From: Hepsetus odoe | Taxonomy: Eukaryota; Chordata; Actinopteri; Characiformes; Hepsetidae | Assembly (NCBI GenBank): GCA_017165825.1 | Contig: CM029393.1 | Location: forward strand, 806,001 to 870,000 | Length of the DNA: 64,000 nt | Direction of reading: 5' to 3' | Part shown: positions 58,698 through 64,000 of the stretch, in pieces | How the letters are laid out: each line of letters begins with the position of its first letter | Numbering within the stretch: the first letter of the stretch is position 1 | Made by a program: the position numbers and the translations under genes | Notes under the pieces: model-generated | Seen by the model: the letters and a program-made list of their open reading frames with translations, nothing else | What the model was told of the DNA's origin: nothing | Database searches by the model: none

Positions 58698-58947
58698 GAA
58701 AGTGACAACCATTGTCATTGCAAGGTAACAGCACAGCACTCAGTGAACCACAACAAAATTGGACCTCTGCATTTAACCCATGCAAACACCGTGCAGCAGT
58801 GGGCAGCTATTGAAAGCGCCTGGGGAGCAGTGACGGGGATGGTACCTTGCTCAAGGGTACCTCAGGGCAACCTACTGGTGAGGGAATCAAGCCCACAATC
58901 TTCAGATGCGGGGCAACTCCCTACCCACTAGGCCACCACTGCCCCAT
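58698..58947 (-). mobile_element. tRNA-derived SINE (family A), full-length
   Basis: gaaagtgacaaccattgtca ttgcaagg tail end, gaaccacaacaaaattggac, ctcaagggtacctcagggca, ggaatcaagcccacaatc B-box, ccactaggccaccactgcccc head. Confidence 0.92.
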
Positions 58948-59128
58948 TTTCTGAAGGAGGCAATAAAAGAGTCAAGCCATTTCCTATTAAATTTGTCTTT
59001 ACTAACAGGCCTTTGCAGCTCTTTGCAGCTTCTGCCTGAAGGAGTGATTCAACTTCCATTTTAACCCCTCATGCATCTTTATATCCAGTTTTGAAGTGGT
59101 GTTTGCTGCTCATAGGCCTGTGGGACTG

Positions 59129-59141
59129 AAATCACACACAC

Positions 59142-59193
<52 letters not shown>
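59129..59193. repeat. (CA)n microsatellite
   Basis: About 32 units, one cgc interruption. Confidence 0.95.
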
Positions 59194-59196
<3 letters not shown>

Positions 59197-59637
59197 TTAT
59201 GCCTCACAAAATAAACTCCACTGCTTACAAGAAATGCAATTATTCCCTGAGTTCATGGGTTTTATGCTTTTATGCTGTTGTTTTTCTTTTGATATCATCA
59301 TGCAGCATTTTGAAAGCACAGATGATCATTAAAGGAACAGCTTGGAAAAAATTCAAATGCAGACAATTATATTGGGGGCAAATTAGGACAAAGCCCAGGT
59401 TTCACATTCACTGCTTCTGCTGTTTTCAGAATCAGTGTCAGAAAAACGTCATTGTTCCCAAGGGAAATTGTTTCTTTTTTTTTCCAGAACCAGAAAAGCC
59501 ATGCCATGGAGTTTAGATTATATTTACAGATAACAGGTTCCTGTTCACTGTTAGAAACCACATAAGCATATGTTAGGTAAATGTAATTTATACAGTGATA
59601 TATGTGGTATAAGTGCCTGTCAGCTACAATAGCCTTA

Positions 59638-59822
59638 TACAGTACTGTACAAAGGTTTTAGGCAGGTGTGGAAAAATGCTGTAAACAAAGAATGCTTTCA
59701 GAAATGGAAGTGATAATCATTTATTTTCATCAATCAACAAAATGCAGTGAATGAACAACAGAGAAATCTAAATCAAGTCAATATTTGGTGTGACCAACCT
59801 TTACCTTCAAAACAGCATCAAT
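59638..59822. mobile_element. Half of a Tc1-type foldback element
   Basis: acagtactgtacaaaggttt taggcaggtgtgg, then aatcaagtcaatatttggtg tgaccaacctttaccttcaa; the other end is missing. Confidence 0.8.
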
Positions 59823-60206
59823 GTGCGATGTTTGGGGAAAGGGGTAAATTGTATGCATTAAATTTTTCATTTAGCATTAAACACAGCAAGAGGAAAATCT
59901 TTTATAACTTACGCTTTTATATATACGTTTTATATGCTATTGCGGTTTCTTTTTATAAGGGAATTTCCTCAAGCAGGACTGTTGGTAAACTGTTGACGTA
60001 AGTGGTGTGTATATATATATATATACAGCCTAACTAAACTTATTTTCAGAAAAAATCCAATTATCAAAATTTCTCCACAAAGCAAACAGCGTTAATTCCT
60101 GTGAGACAATTGAGAGTCTACAGTCTACAGTTTTTCTTTCAAGCAACATTAGTCATGGTTTCATCTTGCTTGCAGATCTATCATGTCTGCATATTAGCAT
60201 TTTGAC

Positions 60207-60345
60207 TACTTATGGTATAGAGGGTAGCTCTCACATCACAGCATGAAGGTCCTGGGTTTGAATCCCAGGTGGGGCAGTCCAGGTCCTTTGAGTGTGGAGC
60301 ATGTTCTCCCCGTGTCTACGTGGGAGTGCTCTGGATTTCAGACCA
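60207..60345 (+). mobile_element. tRNA-derived SINE fragment (family C)
   Basis: gagggtagctctcacatcac agc, B-box ctgggtttgaatccc, gtggagcatgttctccccgt gtctacgtggg: a widespread fish SINE type. Confidence 0.75.
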
Positions 60346-60493
60346 CATCACCACAATTCTAATGTCTTTATGCTGGTATCCAACTAAATACATAACTTTT
60401 AAAGTTAAAAGTATTACTCATTATTTAAAAGTCAGTCAATGGTTTGGGCCCTTAGTATATGTCTGAAATGCCTGATGAATAAAAACATGTGAG

Positions 60494-60524
<31 letters not shown>
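60494..60524. repeat. (CTTT)n microsatellite
   Basis: Seven to eight tttc units. A short (TTCCAT)n run also lies at 60798-60824. Confidence 0.93.
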
Positions 60525-60525
<1 letters not shown>

Positions 60526-61157
60526 ATGAGTGCTGTTAACAATTCTTCATATTAATGTCCGCTTTCTTTCATATTTAATGACTGTTATTGTCTCTACATT
60601 AATCTTTTTCTGTTTATATTTTTTGTCTTTTCTCCTCAAACATTTTCTCATTCACTCTCTCTCTCTCTTCTGTCTTTAGTATCTGATGAACTGACCACGG
60701 AAAGGATAGAATGTTGACAGAGGGGAAACAAACTCTTTTTGCCTCAGATCCACACAGATCCACACAGATACCTCAGATCCACACACAGCACTTCCATTGC
60801 CTTCCATTTCCATTTCCATTTCCAGCATATCAACACTGCCTTGCTGTAGATGGCACTGATAAATCGAAAGCATCTTTTTTGTGTTGGGGAAAAAGACAGA
60901 GAGCCACAGAGGAGTAAAACCTGAGGTCTCAAAGAGGGAGTGTTTTGGCAAAAAGGTTTTGGCAGTGATGAAGTATGAGCAGTTATTGGATGAGATGAGC
61001 CCAGTCCAGCTCAAACTCACTTAAACTCAAGCTTCTGTCCTCATGTTAGAGCTCCCTGGAACTCCCAACATGCAGCCCTTTACACTGGAGAATAAAACAA
61101 AGCACTTTAAAGCAATAGTTCAGTAGATCAAATTTAAACATCGGTGACATCACCGAC

Positions 61158-62438
61158 ATGTACAATACAGTAGTCGGGCAGATCCTTGATCAGGTCGCCC
61201 CAATTAAGATAAAGAAGGTCAGAACTATCAGGCACTCTCCCTGGTTCAGTGATCACACACGGGCTGCTAAGCGGGAGTGCCGTAAGCTAGAACGCAGATG
61301 GAAGACAACAGGTCTCCAAGCCTCTCAGGTTCTATGGTTCGCTAAACTAAAACAATATAAGAAAGCTCTATATAGTGCTCGCACTGAGTACTATTCAAAG
61401 CTTATTGAAAACAACAAGCATAACCCCCGCTATTTATTTCAGACACTCGCTCAGCTAACAGACAAAACTGATAAAAGGTCAGCGTGTAGTATTACTAACG
61501 AGAGGGTTCTTAAGTTTTTTAAAGATAAAATTAACAACATTAGGCTCCAAATGTGCCCTATTAGCCCTCAAATTAATCCATTACCAGAACAGTGCTCACA
61601 ATATTTTAGTGATTTTAATCTCATCGATAACTCTGAGCTAATTTCTGTTATAACCAAGGCAAACTCCACGACCTGTCGGTTAGATCCCATTCCAACCAAG
61701 CTCCTGAAGGAATCCTTAGGAATACTATCAACACCTATACTTGATATCATGAATGCATCCTTGACCTCAGGTGTAGTCCCCAATCAGTTTAAAACAGCAG
61801 TGGTTAGACCACAGCTTAAAAAACCTAACTTGGACCCTCGCTCACCAAGTAATTATAGACCTATCTCTAATGTCCCGTTTCTCTCTAAGATTCTGGAAAA
61901 ATGAGTTGCGAGACTGCAGTCATATCTAGACACGCATAACCTCTTAGATACATTCCAATCAGGCTTCCGGCTTGGCCATAGCACAGAAACTGCTCTAACT
62001 AGAGTGGTGAATGATATAATGGTCTCGAGTGATGCAGGAAACATCACTGTTCTTGTTCTCTTAGATCTTAGTGCTGCATTCGACACGGTAGATCACTCCA
62101 TTTTAGTAAATAGGCTTCACTCCACTGTCGGCATCAGCGGAACAGCCCTTAAATGGTTCAACTCCTATCTCACAAACCGTTACTACTTCATCCAAATGGA
62201 TGATTATGGCACCCCCTCAGCTATGTCACTAGTTAACTATGGAGTCCCACAAGGGTCGGTGTTAGGCCCAGTGCTCTTCTCCCTCTACATGCTCCCACTA
62301 AGCACTATTATACGGATGCATAATGTTAGTTACCAGTCTTACGCTGATGACACTCAGCTATACTTATCTTTTAAATCATGTGATAAAGCATCAACCGGCA
62401 CTTTAATTAGCTCCTCAGTGATATTAGGGATTGGATGA
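61158..62438 (+). pseudogene. L2 reverse transcriptase, one internal stop
   Basis: One reading frame apart from the TGA after LSKILEK: pre-RT linker (WFSDHTRAAKRECRKLERRW), motif 0 (TCRLDPIPTKLLKE), motifs A, B and C, ending TGTLISSSVILGIG by frameshift. It lacks the endonuclease domain that should precede it. Confidence 0.9.
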
Positions 62439-62628
62439 ATAACAACTTCCTCTCACTAAACCCCGAAAAAACTGAGCTGCTTTTGTTTTGTAGTAGTGAT
62501 GTAGACAGGGCCAACTTCATTTCGCATATCCGGGATGCAGGGTTGAAGTTTTCAGTTAGTACTCTGGCACGTAATCTTGGTGTTATTTTTTATTCAAATC
62601 TTTCATTTAATCCCGTGTTAATGCAGTT

Positions 62629-63189
62629 GTGAAGACATGCTTCCTGCACCTTCGGAACATTGCCAAACTACAGCATTTTCTGTCAATGGAAGACACGGCG
62701 AAAGCAGTACATGCATTTGTATACAGTAGATTAGATTACTGTAACGCCCTACTTTCTGGAAGCTCTCAGGGCACATTAAGCACCCTACAGCGCATTCAGA
62801 ACACAGCCGCTAGGATTGTTAGCAGGAGCAGGAAGTACGACCACATAACTCCCATACTCTCCTCGCTTCACTGGCTTCCTGTTAGGTACAGGGCTGACTT
62901 CAAGGTCCTCCTCTTAACTTACAAGGCACTTAATGGTCTTGCCCCAATATACCTAACCGAACTGCTTAATACCTATACACCTAACCGCCCACTTAGATCC
63001 CAGAATAAAGATCTCCTAATTGTCCCTCGCATAAATAAATGTATAGGAGCACGAGCTTTCAGTTCCAGGGCCCCTAGATTGTGGAACAGCTTGCCTGCTT
63101 CTGTACGGGATGCCGATTCAGTCTCAGTCTTTAAATCATGGCTGAAGACTTACTTCTTTAGTTTAGCTTACCAGCACCAATCACCATAG
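62629..63189 (+). pseudogene. L2 ORF C-terminal fragment
   Basis: 186 codons after two frameshifts: CFLHLRNIAKLQHFLSMEDT, HAFVYSRLDYCNALLSGSSQ, ending FFSLAYQHQSP at the natural stop. Nearly identical to the 23.9-kb copy over its last 100 codons. Confidence 0.9.
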
Positions 63190-63834
63190 TGCACCATTAC
63201 TAATGTCGCTGGTGCTGCTGTACATGCCATCGCACTGTATTGTTTCATTTCTGTGTCTGTCACTACTGGATCCTGCTCATTACTGACCATCCCCATTCCA
63301 TTTCTCTCCCCACATGTCCAGGGGGGCCCGCTGTGGTCATCACCTGAGTCCAATGCCGAGCAACCATCTGGTCTGTGTGATGCATCTGATGCGCCAAGGG
63401 ACCCTGGCAGCTCATCGGTACCTGGAAGCAACTTGGGACTCCTCACTGATCCTGGAGCTGACCTTGGACCCTCAGAGGGTTTTTTTCTCCACATAGTGGA
63501 GTTTTTGGTTCCTCTCCTTCGTAGTTGTCCAGCTTTAACATCTATCACTGTAACTTGTTCCACCACCCACCACCATTGTAAAGTGCCTTGGGGCAACTGT
63601 GTTGTAAAAGGCGCTATATAAGAATAAATTGAAACTGAAATTGAAATTGAAACAGCTGAGGCATGTTAGATGTCAGATGTCTGGTTGACTGCTTGTGTTT
63701 TGTGTTGAGGTTACAAAGCTAATGTAGCTAAGAGGTAATGGATCCTCACACAGATTGTTGAGGGTCTTGTACCAATCACTAATCACAAAGGTGTGTGTAT
63801 ATATGTATATATTATATTATATACGTTATATATT

Positions 63835-64000
63835 TACATTTACGGCATTTAGCAGACCCTCTTATCCAGAGTGACTTCCATGTCCTAATTACAGGGACAG
63901 TCCCCCTGGAGACACTCAGGGTTAAGGGTCTTGCTCAGGGACCCAGTGGTGGTAGTGCCAGAAGTGGGATTCAAACCTGGATCCCAAAATTCAAATCTTT
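63835..64000 (-). mobile_element. tRNA-derived SINE (family B), cut by window end
   Basis: acatttacggcatttagcag accctcttatccagagtgac tail, ggttaagggtcttgctcagg body, gggattcaaacctggatccc B-box. Head would lie beyond 64000. Confidence 0.88.

Larger units (their letters stand above)
61120..63655 (+). mobile_element. L2-type LINE, 5'-truncated, RT region mostly present
   Basis: Reverse transcriptase ORF with SNYRPISNVPFLSKILEK (motif 0/1), LLDLSAAFDTVDHSIL (motif A), VPQGSVLGPVLFSLYM (B) and SYADDTQLYLSF (C; YADD at about 62340-62351). The C-terminal region is YSRLDYCNALLSGS ... RAPRLWNSLPASVRD. 3' UTR ends ggcgctatataagaataaatt and (TGAAAT)n. Endonuclease is absent. Disabled by an in-frame TGA at 61902-61904 and frameshifts near 62435 and 62625. 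Confidence 0.92.

Overview
The window is vertebrate nuclear DNA, almost certainly from a teleost fish (perhaps an ostariophysan; this is not decidable here). The reasons are split exons with GT-AG borders, long (CA)n and (GA)n microsatellites, a Rex3 retrotransposon with the (GATG)n tail typical of that family, L2 and RTE-type LINEs, Tc1/mariner elements and fish-type tRNA-derived SINEs. There is no operon, CRISPR array or prokaryotic gene.

The one confidently recognised host gene is kazrin (kazn), on the minus strand from 27378 down to 2555. Nine internal coding exons join into one uninterrupted 1490-nt reading frame (about 496 codons). It encodes the periplakin-binding coiled-coil half, a basic KRKKKK stretch, and the first SAM domain and most of the second. 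The 5' exons lie upstream of 27378, outside or unseen; the last SAM exons lie beyond position 1. The exon at 17815-17941 can also be read through its donor to a stop at 17768, giving the short SAM-less kazrin ending in DYYIEEDADW.

Region by region: 1-1740 is a broken RTE-like LINE carrying two SINEs. 2081-2519 is a Tc1-type foldback element. 2555-3899 holds three SAM-region exons. 3900-17814 is one 13.9-kb intron with SINEs, an LTR-like segment, an 84-bp palindrome, a decayed coiled-coil pseudogene and a Rex3 copy with a perfect 11-bp target duplication. 17768-21463 carries the short-isoform end and five closely spaced coiled-coil exons. 23938-24795 is a truncated L2. 26500-27060 is a degenerate tandem repeat. 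27190-27378 is the most upstream exon. 27.4-64 kb is gene-poor: Tc1 remnants (30, 36, 43.5, 59.6 kb), a 430-bp inverted repeat (44.57/46.8-47.2 kb), many CA arrays and a longer L2 copy (61.1-63.65 kb).

No new multi-gene system is visible. The observations most worth a second look are: (1) UG-rich tracts at the acceptors of four consecutive kazrin exons, followed by a CU-repeat tract at the alternative last exon; (2) the coiled-coil pseudogene beside the LTR and palindrome; (3) the large inverted repeat at 44.6-47.2 kb; (4) a weak, phase-compatible chain of exon-like segments on the plus strand at 52.8-57.6 kb.
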